Source: Bacillota bacterium (GTDB lineage Bacteria; Bacillota; Clostridia; Oscillospirales; Acutalibacteraceae). Taken from it: DNA of 13,578 nt. Position numbers and translations under genes: made by a program. The stretch's first letter is position 1. Each line of letters opens with the position of its first letter. The notes beneath the pieces were generated by a model, which saw nothing but the letters and a program-made list of their open reading frames with translations, did not search any database and was not told the origin of the DNA. Where the stretch lies: contig JAEWRF010000093.1 in assembly GCA_023460155.1 (NCBI GenBank), positions 1-13,578 on the forward strand, given 5' to 3'. Shown here piece by piece: positions 5,670-13,438 of the stretch.

Positions 5670-6878
5670 GTGAGCAAAAAGTTCCTTCAAAGCGCGGGAA
5701 AAGCGGGGGCGCTGGTGCTGCTTCTGGTCGCCTACGCGGTTCTGGCTTACCTCGCCAGCCGGCACACGGCGTATTACAATCCCTACAGCCTGGCGGGAAA
5801 CGATAAAATTGCCTTTGAAAAAGCGAAGGTGACCTCGGTTGATTCCGCGGACGTCCATAATGACCAAAAGCACCCCGAGCTTCTGGTCGGCTCGCAGGAA
5901 ATTGCCGTGACCCTTCTGACGGGCGAATTCCGCGGAAAAAGCTATTCCATAACCAACAACCTCAACTACGATACAAATTATCTGCTGAAAGCGGGGCAGA
6001 CGGTGATCGTATCCGTAAGCTCGGCCGACAGCGGAAAAACCGTCAATGTCAACGTCAACTCGCCCGACCGGACGCCATGGCTGTACCTTATGGCGGGGCT
6101 TTTTGCCGCGCTGCTGTGTCTGGTGGGCGGAAAACGCGGCTTTAAATCGGTTGCCGCCATCGGGTTCATGATGACGAACGTTCTGTTCGTTTTTGTTCCG
6201 CTGCTGTACCTCGGCGTTGAGCCGACGGCTTCCGCACTGATTTTTGCGGCCGTTACCAGCTGCATCACCCTGCTGCTGGTTGGCGGATGGGAGTGGAAAA
6301 CCCTGATTGCGGTGCTCGGCACCGTCGGAGGGGTCATCGCCTCCGCGGGAGTCGGACTTTTCTTCAGTACGCTAACGGGAACCTCCGGCTACACGTTTTC
6401 CGATACGGATTCACTTCTGGCCATTTCGTCGCACAGCGGCCTGAAGGTGGGAAGTCTGTTCTTTGCCGCCGTGCTGATCTCCTCCCTTGGGGCGGTGATG
6501 GACGTTGCCATTTCTGTCGCCTCCTCCGTCAACGAAGTTTTCCACAGCCGTACGGACGCCGGTGGAAAAACTCTGTTTGCTTCGGGCATGAACGTAGGGA
6601 GGGACATGATGGGAACCATGGCGAATACGCTGATTCTCGCGTTCGCGGGTTCCTCGCTCGTCATCCTGATCCAGATTTACACGTACAACATGCCGTACTA
6701 TCAGGTGATGAATTCCAACTCGATTGCGGCGGAAATGATTCAGGCTTTGGCCGGGAGCACCGCCGTGATCCTGACCGTTCCGCTGGTGTCCCTGCTTTCG
6801 GCGAGGTTTCTGCCGCTTTTCGGCAGGCGGAAGGAACCGGCCGCCGCACAGGCGGAACTCACAGCCCGTTCACAATGA
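5670..6878 (+). CDS. YibE/F family integral membrane protein
   Basis: A polytopic membrane protein of about 402 residues. One N-terminal helix (about 12-29) is followed by an extracytoplasmic beta-rich domain (about 30-128: VTSVDSADVHNDQKHPELLVGSQEIAV through GQTVIVSV), then at least six helices. The stretch SSLGAVMDVAISVASSVNEV and the following GMNVGRDMMGTMANTLILAFAG are hallmarks of the YibE/F family. Function is not established; a transport role is only a guess. The open frame extends back to 5622, but that lies inside the preceding hairpin; GTG at 5670 with GCGGGG 7 bases before it gives a natural start, MSKKFLQSAGKAG. The C-terminal 20 bases overlap the convergent dehydrogenase gene. 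No distinct promoter is seen, so expression may come by read-through or from a weak promoter within 5549-5669. Confidence 0.88.
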   Translation: MSKKFLQSAGKAGALVLLLVAYAVLAYLASRHTAYYNPYSLAGNDKIAFEKAKVTSVDSADVHNDQKHPELLVGSQEIAVTLLTGEFRGKSYSITNNLNYDTNYLLKAGQTVIVSVSSADSGKTVNVNVNSPDRTPWLYLMAGLFAALLCLVGGKRGFKSVAAIGFMMTNVLFVFVPLLYLGVEPTASALIFAAVTSCITLLLVGGWEWKTLIAVLGTVGGVIASAGVGLFFSTLTGTSGYTFSDTDSLLAISSHSGLKVGSLFFAAVLISSLGAVMDVAISVASSVNEVFHSRTDAGGKTLFASGMNVGRDMMGTMANTLILAFAGSSLVILIQIYTYNMPYYQVMNSNSIAAEMIQALAGSTAVILTVPLVSLLSARFLPLFGRRKEPAAAQAELTARSQ

Positions 6879-7848
6879 ACTGCGGTCTGCCGCCGTTCAC
6901 CGCGCGCTCCACGTTGCCCCAGTTGAACGCGTGGCCGCGGCAGAAATAGCTGGTGGTGATCCCGCCGATGTGCGGCGAAAAGATGATGCGCTCCGCATAC
7001 GGAGCCGGAAGCTTCAGCAGGAGGTTGTCCTCTGTCACCGGCTCCGGAGCGACCGTGTCAAGACCCGCACCGCGGAGCTTTTCCGTGACGATTGCGTCAT
7101 ACAGGGCCTGATTGTCCACAATATCTCCCCGGGCGGTATTGATAAGATACGCGCCCGCTTTCATTTTTGAGAAAAATTCCGCGTTAGCCATGCCAGCCGT
7201 TTCCAGTGTCACCGGGCAGTGGAGGCTGACGATATCGCAGGTGCGGAGCAGTTCGTCCTGCTCCAGATAGGAGACACGATATTCGTCCTCCAGTTCCCGC
7301 GGTTTGGGGGCCTTCGTGTAATAGAAAAGCTCGCATCCGAACGGGAGCAGCCGTTTTGCCGTCGCCTTCGCGATGTCGCCGAAACCGATCAGGCCGATTC
7401 TGCAGTCGCCCAGCTCGGCGATACCCTCCACCATCAGGCGCTCCTTCATTTCAATCTGACGCCCTTCCCGCACGACACGGTCTCCGGTGACCGTGCTGCG
7501 GAGCAGCGCCAGCATAAGCAGAACGGCCTGCTCCGCGACGGCGCCCGCGTTCGCCCCCTTGCAGTTGCAGACGTACACGCCTCTCCGCCGTGCTTCCGCG
7601 CAGTCGACCCCATTAAAGCCGACGCCTTCCGACTGGATGATTTTAAGGTCCGGCAGCTGTTCGATTATTTTGCCGGGCAGGTTCGCCATGGGGTCGGTCA
7701 GAATGGCGGAGGCATCCTTTGCTTTCCCCAAGACCTCCTCCGGAGAATAGTCCCGCGGCACATAGACAATTTCAAGATTTTTTACAAATTCCGTATCCGG
7801 CATGAATTTCCGATAGCGGTCCTTGTTTCCGATCACCAATACTTTCAT
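6859..7848 (-). CDS. D-isomer-specific 2-hydroxyacid dehydrogenase
   Basis: The product (329 aa) reversibly reduces a 2-oxoacid to a D-2-hydroxyacid, or is a related phosphoglycerate-dehydrogenase-like enzyme, in the cytoplasm. The catalytic triad is R240 (NTARGDIVD), E269 (DTVAPEP) and H293 (SPHIGG). The nucleotide loop is G155-F-G157-D-I-A160, with Ala at the third glycine. After strand beta-2 the sequence is ELFYYTKAPKPRELE rather than ending in the aspartate usual in NAD-dependent members, which hints at NADP(H). The N-terminal substrate domain has the conserved SEGVGFNGVD (73-82). The start ATG has GTGGGGA upstream. The stop lies inside the 3' end of the YibE/F gene, with no hairpin between them. 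The substrate is unknown; hydroxypyruvate/glyoxylate or a branched 2-oxoacid are possible. Confidence 0.92.
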   Translation of the reverse strand: MKVLVIGNKDRYRKFMPDTEFVKNLEIVYVPRDYSPEEVLGKAKDASAILTDPMANLPGKIIEQLPDLKIIQSEGVGFNGVDCAEARRRGVYVCNCKGANAGAVAEQAVLLMLALLRSTVTGDRVVREGRQIEMKERLMVEGIAELGDCRIGLIGFGDIAKATAKRLLPFGCELFYYTKAPKPRELEDEYRVSYLEQDELLRTCDIVSLHCPVTLETAGMANAEFFSKMKAGAYLINTARGDIVDNQALYDAIVTEKLRGAGLDTVAPEPVTEDNLLLKLPAPYAERIIFSPHIGGITTSYFCRGHAFNWGNVERAVNGGRPQFIVNGL

Positions 7849-7876
7849 GCGTTTTCCCCACTTCCCGAAATTTACA

Positions 7877-7930
7877 GAAACCGAGCCGGCAAAGACCGGT
7901 TTCGCTTCGATTTCTTTTATTATACTATAA
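7877..7930 (-). promoter_or_regulatory. AT-rich promoter region and leader hairpin of the dehydrogenase
   Basis: A perfect minus-strand TATAAT (+ 7919-7924) lies about 70 bases before the ATG, with a second overlapping TATAGT. No good -35 is found at 16-18 bp. In the predicted leader GAAACCG (7877-7883) and CGGTTTC (7897-7903) can form a 7-bp hairpin without a T run. The AT-rich stretch 7911-7960 also follows the stop of the NRAMP gene; no clear terminator for that gene is visible. Confidence 0.4.
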
Positions 7931-7965
7931 TCCTTTTTCCATTAAAATTAAATTTTCAAATCCGA

Positions 7966-9261
7966 TCATGTGCGCCCTGTAAAAGTGAGATAAAGCAGCA
8001 CCGCGTTCAGCGCGATGATGACGGCGGCAATCAGGATCCCGAGAGCCTGAACCCAGGACCGGTTCGCGAATTCGCCCATGTATTTTCTTTTTCCGGCGAT
8101 AAAAAGCATCTGCAGAATCGGCATTGGCAGAATAAAGCTGAGAGCGACCTGACTCAGCACCAGGGCGTTCATCGGGTCGACACCGATCGCAATAATCACA
8201 AGGGCGGGGAGCATGGTAACCAGCCTGCGCAAATTGATCGGAATGCTGATGTTCACAAACCCCTTCATGATGGTCTGGCCCGCCATGGTGCCGACCGCCG
8301 AGGAGGAAAGCCCGGAGGCAAGCAGCGCGATGCCGAACGCTCCGCTGGAGAGCGCCCCTAAAAGCGGTTCCAGAGACCGGTGCGCCTCCTGCATGGTTTC
8401 AACCGCTATCCCGTTTTTGTAAAAGACGGCGGCAGAAACGACCACCATGGCCGCGTTGACGCAGAATGCGATGTTCATGGCGACCGCGATGTCGATTTTC
8501 TCCATTTTCAGATGATGCCGTTTGCTTTCGTAGGAGCAGCCCGTGCACCGGGACTGGACCAGCTGGGAATGCAGGTAAATCACGTGGGGCATTACGGTCG
8601 CGCCCAGCATCCCTACGGCGATGACGACGGCGCCTCCCGCCGGGAGGGAAGGGACCGCCGTGTGAATCCCCACCTGAGCCCAGTCGGGCCCGGCAAGAAC
8701 AAGTTCCAGCAGATACGAGGCGCTGATCACCGCCACCAGAACGGTAATGACAACTTCGACGATCTTCTGCCCGTATTTCTCCAGGTAACAGAGAAAAAAG
8801 GTAAGCACCCCGGTCAGAAGCCCTGCGGAGAGCATGGGAATGTGAAGCAGCAGGTTGAAACCGAGCGTGCCGCCGAGAAATTCGGCGAGATCGGTCGCCA
8901 TGGCACCGATTTCGGCGATAATCCAGAAAATCCAGTTGGTTCGCTTTGAAAAGGCTTTCGCGCACAATTCGGGCAGATTTTTCCCTGTAGCAATCCCGAG
9001 CTTCGCGGACATCGTCTGAAGGAAAATCGCCATCAAGTTGCTCCAAAGAATCACCCAGATCAGGGAGTAGCCGAATTTTGAGCCGCCGCTGATATTGGTT
9101 GCAAAATTGCCAGGGTCGATATACGCGACACTGACGACAAAGGCCGGACCCAGGTATCGTAAAATCTGAAAATTCCTGCTTGGACTTTTCAGAAGCTGAG
9201 GATGATAAACCGCCGTCTCAGCGGCGGGAAACGATTCGGTGAGATTGCCTGCAGCCTGCAT
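7966..9261 (-). CDS. mntH: NRAMP family divalent metal (Mn2+/Fe2+) transporter
   Basis: A proton-coupled metal importer of the cytoplasmic membrane, 431 aa with about 11 helices. The two unwound metal-binding segments are intact: D49-P-G-N52 in helix 1 and A221-T-V-M224-P-H226 in helix 6, matching the D/N/A/M ligand set of structurally studied bacterial NRAMPs. The segment ATDLAEFLGGTLGFNLL (122-138) is also conserved. The methionine ligand supports transition metals over Mg2+. The start ATG has AAGGGA about 10 bases upstream; the N-terminal tail of about 30 residues is cytoplasmic. A perfect palindrome of DtxR/MntR type lies 46 bases before the start codon (9307-9320), suggesting repression by metal. 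The symbol is by family resemblance; Mn versus Fe preference is not decided by sequence. Confidence 0.93.
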   Translation of the reverse strand: MQAAGNLTESFPAAETAVYHPQLLKSPSRNFQILRYLGPAFVVSVAYIDPGNFATNISGGSKFGYSLIWVILWSNLMAIFLQTMSAKLGIATGKNLPELCAKAFSKRTNWIFWIIAEIGAMATDLAEFLGGTLGFNLLLHIPMLSAGLLTGVLTFFLCYLEKYGQKIVEVVITVLVAVISASYLLELVLAGPDWAQVGIHTAVPSLPAGGAVVIAVGMLGATVMPHVIYLHSQLVQSRCTGCSYESKRHHLKMEKIDIAVAMNIAFCVNAAMVVVSAAVFYKNGIAVETMQEAHRSLEPLLGALSSGAFGIALLASGLSSSAVGTMAGQTIMKGFVNISIPINLRRLVTMLPALVIIAIGVDPMNALVLSQVALSFILPMPILQMLFIAGKRKYMGEFANRSWVQALGILIAAVIIALNAVLLYLTFTGRT

Positions 9262-9306
9262 CGGAAAGGATTCCCTTCTACATGTTGTATTATTTGAGAA
9301 CAGGTT

Positions 9307-9320
9307 TTAGCCTCGGCTAA
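9307..9320 (-). promoter_or_regulatory. DtxR/MntR-type operator upstream of the NRAMP gene
   Basis: TTAGCC-TC-GGCTAA is a perfect 6+6 palindrome with a 2-base centre. It resembles the TTAGGxTAxxCTAA-like sites of metal-dependent DtxR/IdeR/MntR repressors and sits 46-59 bases upstream of an Mn/Fe importer's start codon. No convincing -35/-10 pair could be set around it; AATAAT-like sequence near 9286-9292 could be the -10. Confidence 0.6.
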
Positions 9321-9399
9321 CAATTTTCGTATGATACAAACTATGAAGGGCCCGCCAAATGTGTTCCGGGGAAGAATCCTTTGCCGGCAGAATACACGG

Positions 9400-9441
9400 A
9401 AAAAGCCCGCCCGAAGCCCACAGGGGATTCGAACGGGCTTT
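9400..9441 (-). terminator. Intrinsic terminator of the adaptor-ATPase-permease operon
   Basis: AAAGCCCG (9402-9409) and CGGGCTTT (9434-9441) pair over 8 bp, with further pairing inside (CGAA/TTCG, CCC/GGG). On the minus strand the hairpin runs into five Ts (A9400-9404 on +). It starts 16 bases past the permease stop. Confidence 0.8.
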
Positions 9442-9457
9442 CCGCTTTTATTACAAA

Positions 9458-10645
9458 TTATTCGTAGTTCAAAGCGTCAATCGGCTTCAGGCGGGAAGCC
9501 TTTGCGGCCGGGTAAAACCCGAACAGAATCCCGACGGCGGCTGAAAACCCGAACGCCATTGCCACGACGGAAGCGGAAACCAAAACCTGCTGGCTGGAAA
9601 ACAGCGGGATGAGAAAGCTGGCGAGGAATCCTATGCCGACCCCCGTCAGCCCGCCGACACAGCTGATAAAGACCGATTCAATCAGGAACTGGGAGAGAAT
9701 ATCCTTGCGTTTTGCCCCGATCGCCTTGCGGATTCCGATTTCCCGCGTGCGCTCGATGACCGAAACCAGCATAATGTTCATGATGCCGATGCCGCCCACC
9801 AACAGAGAAATCGCTGCGATTCCGGCCAGCATCATGGTCAGGCTGCCGACGGTGGAACTGCTGGTCTGCAGCAGTTCGCTCTGGCTGAGCACCCGGTACT
9901 GCGAAGAATCCTGATTGTATTTCTGAAGCAGAAACGCATTCAGTTCGGTTGTCGCGCCGTCAATCTGGTCGGAGGATTTCGCCTCAATGTAATAGGTTTT
10001 TACCTGTGTGCTTTTCAAAAAGCGCTCGGCGGTGGAAAGAGGAACGATTACCCGGTTATCGCTGGAACCGGCCGAGGAAGTTCCCTTGCTTTCCAAAATG
10101 CCGACGATCTCAAAATCCGTTCCGTTCAGGAGCAGGCTTTTCCCGATCAGCGTGTCGTACTGGGAGGCGCTCAGGCTCGGGTAAAGGTTCTGCAGCACCT
10201 CAATGCCGACGACCGCAACCTTATACCGGTTGTCGTTGTCGTCCTGCGTGATGAACCGTCCGAGGGCCGCGTGGGTGTCGCGGACAGTTTCATAGCCGGG
10301 AAGCGTGCCTTCGACCGATGTGGAGTAGCTCTCCGTTGCGGCCTTGGCCGTGGCGGTCCCCGTAAGGTCTGGCACGGCGTCCGCGACGGAAGAAATCGAC
10401 TTGACCGTTTTGAGGTCGCTGTCCGTCAGCGGCTTCGCACTGCTGCCCGTCAGGGAAACCGTCAGAAGATTGGTACCCATCCCCTCGATCGCGCTGGTGA
10501 CTGCCTGCTTGGAGCCGTTGCCGATCCCGATCAGTGTAATTACTGAGGAAATACCGATCACGATTCCGAGGATGGTGAGGAAAGATCTCATTTTGTTTGT
10601 GCGCAGTGACTTTACAGCCATCTTTACCGCCTGGGTAAGCTTCAT
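9458..10645 (-). CDS. ABC transporter permease, MacB/FtsX type
   Basis: A 395-residue membrane subunit of a MacB/YknZ-like exporter. The first helix (about 20-44, LTILGIVIGISSVITLIGIGNG) is preceded by the cytoplasmic amphipathic start [21 protein letters not shown] large extracytoplasmic MacB-type core domain covers about 45-270. Three C-terminal helices (about 268-300, 328-350, 360-386) form the FtsX domain. ERTREIGIRKAIGAKRKDI (308-326) is the conserved coupling segment contacting the ATPase, and the end KASRLKPIDALNYE is typical. Such proteins act as mechanotransmitters rather than carrying substrate across the bilayer. The start codon overlaps the ATPase stop (ATGA) with AGGAAG 7 bases before it, indicating translational coupling. 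Confidence 0.93.
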   Translation of the reverse strand: MKLTQAVKMAVKSLRTNKMRSFLTILGIVIGISSVITLIGIGNGSKQAVTSAIEGMGTNLLTVSLTGSSAKPLTDSDLKTVKSISSVADAVPDLTGTATAKAATESYSTSVEGTLPGYETVRDTHAALGRFITQDDNDNRYKVAVVGIEVLQNLYPSLSASQYDTLIGKSLLLNGTDFEIVGILESKGTSSAGSSDNRVIVPLSTAERFLKSTQVKTYYIEAKSSDQIDGATTELNAFLLQKYNQDSSQYRVLSQSELLQTSSSTVGSLTMMLAGIAAISLLVGGIGIMNIMLVSVIERTREIGIRKAIGAKRKDILSQFLIESVFISCVGGLTGVGIGFLASFLIPLFSSQQVLVSASVVAMAFGFSAAVGILFGFYPAAKASRLKPIDALNYE

Positions 10646-11331
10646 CCCGCTCTTCCTTTCTCATCCGAAAGAATCTGCCCGTCCCCGATACGGATGACCC
10701 GATCCGCCTGAGACGCTACATTCGGGTCGTGCGTAATCAGAATGATGGTTCGCCCCTCCCGGTTCAGGCTGCGCAGAATTTTCAGAACCTCCGTTCCGGT
10801 GCGGCTGTCCAGGTTCCCGGTCGGTTCGTCGGCAAGAATAACGGGAGGGTCGGTGACGATCGCCCGCGCGATGGCCACCCGCTGCTGCTGCCCGCCGGAA
10901 AGCTCCAGCGGGGTGTGTTCCATGCGGTTCTGAAGCTCCACCATGGAGAGTGCCTGCTTTGCCCGCGCCGTGCGCTCCCTGCTGCCGATCCCCTGATAGA
11001 CGAGGGGCAGCTCCACGTTTTCCAGGGCGCTCAGCTTACCGAGCAGATTGAATTTCTGAAAAACGAAGCCGATGGTGCGGTTGCGGATCTCGGAGAGGCC
11101 GTTGTCGTCGTACTCGCCGATTTCCAGATCGTTCAGCTTGTAGGTGCCGGAAGTGGCGGTGTCCAGACATCCGATGATGTTCATCAGAGTGGATTTTCCT
11201 GAGCCGGAGGGTCCGATGATTGCGACGAATTCGTGTTCTTCGACCGTAAGGGAAACATCGTCGAGCGCCTGCACCTGGTTTTCACCGATCGTGTATGTCT
11301 TGCAGAGATGGGATATTTCAATCAGCGGCAT
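10642..11331 (-). CDS. ABC transporter ATP-binding protein, MacB/LolD/YknY type
   Basis: The 229-residue nucleotide-binding subunit that energises the adjacent permease. Walker [10 protein letters not shown] at 40-48, Q-loop Q92, signature LSGGQQQR at 144-151, Walker B VILADEP with D168 and E169, D-loop around 172-176 and switch H201 are all intact, so it should be an active ATPase. The segment [23 protein letters not shown] is characteristic of the LolD/MacB (lipoprotein and macrolide/peptide export) class. It starts 22 bases after the adaptor stop, with AAGGGG upstream, and overlaps the permease gene by 4 bases. The transported substrate cannot be told; related Gram-positive sets protect against antimicrobial peptides or toxins. 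Confidence 0.95.
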   Translation of the reverse strand: MPLIEISHLCKTYTIGENQVQALDDVSLTVEEHEFVAIIGPSGSGKSTLMNIIGCLDTATSGTYKLNDLEIGEYDDNGLSEIRNRTIGFVFQKFNLLGKLSALENVELPLVYQGIGSRERTARAKQALSMVELQNRMEHTPLELSGGQQQRVAIARAIVTDPPVILADEPTGNLDSRTGTEVLKILRSLNREGRTIILITHDPNVASQADRVIRIGDGQILSDEKGRAG

Positions 11332-11353
11332 GTTCTGTCATCCCCTTTCTCCG

Positions 11354-13129
11354 TCAGCCTGCGGCGTTTCCGGTGCTTCGGCCTGCGGCGGAGGCTGTGG
11401 AGGTCCCAGATTTATTTCCTGTGTTTCCGCCCGCCACCGTGTTGCCCGTCCCGCCGCTTCTCCGGCTGTATCCGCCGCCCGTGCCGCCGAAGTTACCGCT
11501 CATGCCGCCGAAACCGCCGTAGGCATTGTTCGAGGTGCTCTGGTTGCTCAGACTCTTCACCGCGTCTGCGTTGACCGTTACGAGGATTGCCAGTTCGTCC
11601 CCGGCGCTGACGCCGCTCACGATTTCATCCTGATCCGTCGTAGCAAGGCCGATGGTGACTTCCTTGCCGTACTGGCGCACCAGAGAAGCGGTGTTTTCGT
11701 TATTGAGCGTAATGCTTTTGCCGTTCGAATCGAACAGGCTTGCGGCAGGAATTACATAGCCCTTCGTTCCGCTCTTCATCAGAACGGCGCCGGCGGAAAC
11801 GACGACGGTGTTTTCTTTGCTCTCCGTGATAATCTCGACGTTGGTTGTCATGCCGACCTTGACGTCGGTCGGGTCTGTGATGGTCACCGTTACGTTATAG
11901 GTGGCGACTCCGTTGGAGGAGGTGCCGATGGGGTCAACCTGCGTCACGGTGCCGGAAAACGTCTTGTCGGTGATCGCACTCAGGCTGACGGTTGCCTTCT
12001 GCCCGACCTTGACCTTCGAAATGTCTAGTTCATCCACCGAGACCACTGTCTGCATGGTGGTGGGGTCGATGATGACCGCAACAGTTCCGCCGTTAGCGAC
12101 GCTGTCGCCGTTCTTGACGTCAAGCTCCGCCACAATGCCGCTGATCGGGCTGGTAATGGTGTCCTTCGCGGCGTTGGTTTTTGCGTCGTTTAAATCGTTC
12201 TGTGCGCTCGTCACTGCGTTTTGCTTGGACGAAATTTGCTGCTGAACCGAACTGCTGCTCAATGTGAACAGTGTCTGTCCCTTGTCGACCAACACGTTCT
12301 CCGAAACGTAAACCTGAGCGATGCTCCCGTTGCCGGAGTTCGAGATGGATACCGATTTTGTGAGCTGAATCTTTCCGGTTCCGATTACGGTGCCGTTTAG
12401 TTTGACGGTGGCCGCGTCGCCTACCGTCGGAACATCGGAGGCAATCGTTGCGACGGTCGAGCCGGAAGAGCCGCCGCTCTGGCCGCTTTGCCCGCCCTGA
12501 CTGCTCTGCCCGGCGGATGTCGCCGAGGAGAGTGTGCCGGAGTAGGTTCCGCCGGATACGGTCACCGTCACGGCCTGCCCGCTTTTCACGGTCTGGGAAG
12601 GAGTGAACGAAACCGTCATGGAGCGTGAGAGGGAGAGAACGGCGAGGTCGCCGAGGGGCTTGATGGTGGAGAGGTCGTCTCCAGAGGACGCGACAATCGA
12701 TTTTACCCGACCGGCGGCAGGCGCTTTGATGGAAAGGCTTTCAAGCTGCTGTTTTGCCTGTGCGAGATCGTTCTGCGCGCTTGCCAGCTGGTTTTGCTTT
12801 TGTGTCACCGTCTGCGCCGAAGCGGTGCTGTTAATGTGGGCGATCGTCTGTCCTGCTTTTACCGTGTCGCCCTGCTTAATCGGCAGGCTGTCCACGGTTC
12901 CGGCATTCGCGGCAGTCAGAGAAAGCTGCGAGGAATCAGAGACCGAACCGCTGCCGGAAACCGATGTGCTGATGGTCCCGGTCTGCGCGGACACCTTTCG
13001 GAATGTGGTGGTGGATGCTGCGGATTTGGATTTTGCAAAAGCCGCATAGGTCGTCACGGACCCTCCGACGATAAGAACTGCGGTAACGGAAGCGATAATA
13101 ACCCATTTCTTCGGTCTTTTCCTGCCCAT
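11354..13129 (-). CDS. MacA/HlyD-type membrane-anchored efflux adaptor with two tandem lipoyl-hairpin modules, 591 aa
   Basis: The extracytoplasmic adaptor of the exporter encoded downstream. A basic N-terminus and single helix (about 9-31) anchor it. Module 1: lipoyl half (72-98, AGTVDSLPIKQGDTVKAGQ), coiled coil (106-131) and second lipoyl half (133-166). A Gly/Ser/Gln linker follows at 203-224. Module 2 repeats the order: lipoyl half (265-290), coiled coil (294-320) and lipoyl half (324-354), then a beta-barrel and membrane-proximal domain to about 520. The two coils share KQNxxxSAQNDLxxAK (111-126 and 302-317). A low-complexity Gly/Ser/Asn tail fills about 535-591. Typical MacA proteins (about 370-400 aa) have one module. 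GGAGGG lies 6 bases before the ATG. It is first in an operon with the ATPase and permease; the substrate is unknown. Confidence 0.9.
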   Translation of the reverse strand: MGRKRPKKWVIIASVTAVLIVGGSVTTYAAFAKSKSAASTTTFRKVSAQTGTISTSVSGSGSVSDSSQLSLTAANAGTVDSLPIKQGDTVKAGQTIAHINSTASAQTVTQKQNQLASAQNDLAQAKQQLESLSIKAPAAGRVKSIVASSGDDLSTIKPLGDLAVLSLSRSMTVSFTPSQTVKSGQAVTVTVSGGTYSGTLSSATSAGQSSQGGQSGQSGGSSGSTVATIASDVPTVGDAATVKLNGTVIGTGKIQLTKSVSISNSGNGSIAQVYVSENVLVDKGQTLFTLSSSSVQQQISSKQNAVTSAQNDLNDAKTNAAKDTITSPISGIVAELDVKNGDSVANGGTVAVIIDPTTMQTVVSVDELDISKVKVGQKATVSLSAITDKTFSGTVTQVDPIGTSSNGVATYNVTVTITDPTDVKVGMTTNVEIITESKENTVVVSAGAVLMKSGTKGYVIPAASLFDSNGKSITLNNENTASLVRQYGKEVTIGLATTDQDEIVSGVSAGDELAILVTVNADAVKSLSNQSTSNNAYGGFGGMSGNFGGTGGGYSRRSGGTGNTVAGGNTGNKSGTSTASAAGRSTGNAAG

Positions 13130-13371
13130 TCGGGTCCCTCCATTTTAACGGTCTTCCAAAGTATCAATTTGCGGAATCTGTCGAACTTGGGGCAAAGTAT
13201 ATCGGAAGAATGTGAATGAAATGTATCCGAAGCATTGACGGTTCGTGAGAAATAGACCGTTTGCAGAACTTACCATTTATTCTTAGAACAAAAATAGAAG
13301 GAATATTGGGCAAATTTTCATATTGCAGGATCTCATCCCAAAAAAGATAAATTGATCCAAAAGTACGGAAC
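13130..13371 (-). promoter_or_regulatory. Noncoding AT-rich region upstream of the efflux operon
   Basis: About 240 bases clearly richer in A+T than the neighbouring genes, with no convincing gene. A -10-like TATACT on the minus strand (+ 13196-13201) would give a leader of about 60 bases, but no good -35 pairs with it. Short inverted repeats lie just upstream: TCGGA/TCCGA (13202-13206, 13226-13230) and ACGGT/ACCGT (13238-13242, 13256-13260). These could be regulator sites, but they are too short to claim. Confidence 0.4.
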
Positions 13372-13417
13372 AAAAAAGCAGCTCTGCCGGTCCCGGTACA
13401 GGACTGACAAAGCTGCT
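13372..13417 (-). terminator. Intrinsic terminator of the HAD phosphatase gene
   Basis: AGCAGCT (13377-13383) pairs with AGCTGCT (13411-13417). On the minus strand the hairpin is followed by a T run (A13372-13377 on +). It lies 21 bases past the stop codon of the gene at the right edge. Confidence 0.8.
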
Positions 13418-13438
13418 CTTATTTCGAAATTGCGGCGT

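Noticed and set aside
7877..7903. Leader hairpin of the dehydrogenase as a riboswitch
   Set aside because: It is only one 7-bp stem with a 13-base loop, has no T run and no resemblance to a known aptamer core.
7219..8361. Plus-strand open frame of 380 codons across the dehydrogenase/NRAMP junction
   Set aside because: It is antisense to two well-supported genes and crosses their AT-rich intergenic region. The translation is rich in His/Gln/Arg with no family resemblance.
9262..9399. Manganese riboswitch (yybP-ykoY type) before the NRAMP gene
   Set aside because: The leader is short, and I see no conserved internal loops or terminator arm on the minus strand. The DtxR-type palindrome explains metal control better.
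9458..13129. Antibiotic-resistance or bacteriocin immunity island
   Set aside because: The operon is MacAB/YknXYZ-like, but no toxin precursor, two-component regulator or modification enzyme is next to it, so a specific substrate cannot be claimed.
13164..13373. Minus-strand 69-codon open frame before the efflux operon
   Set aside because: It begins with TTG inside the T run of a terminator, lies in AT-rich sequence unlike the coding regions, and shows no family resemblance.
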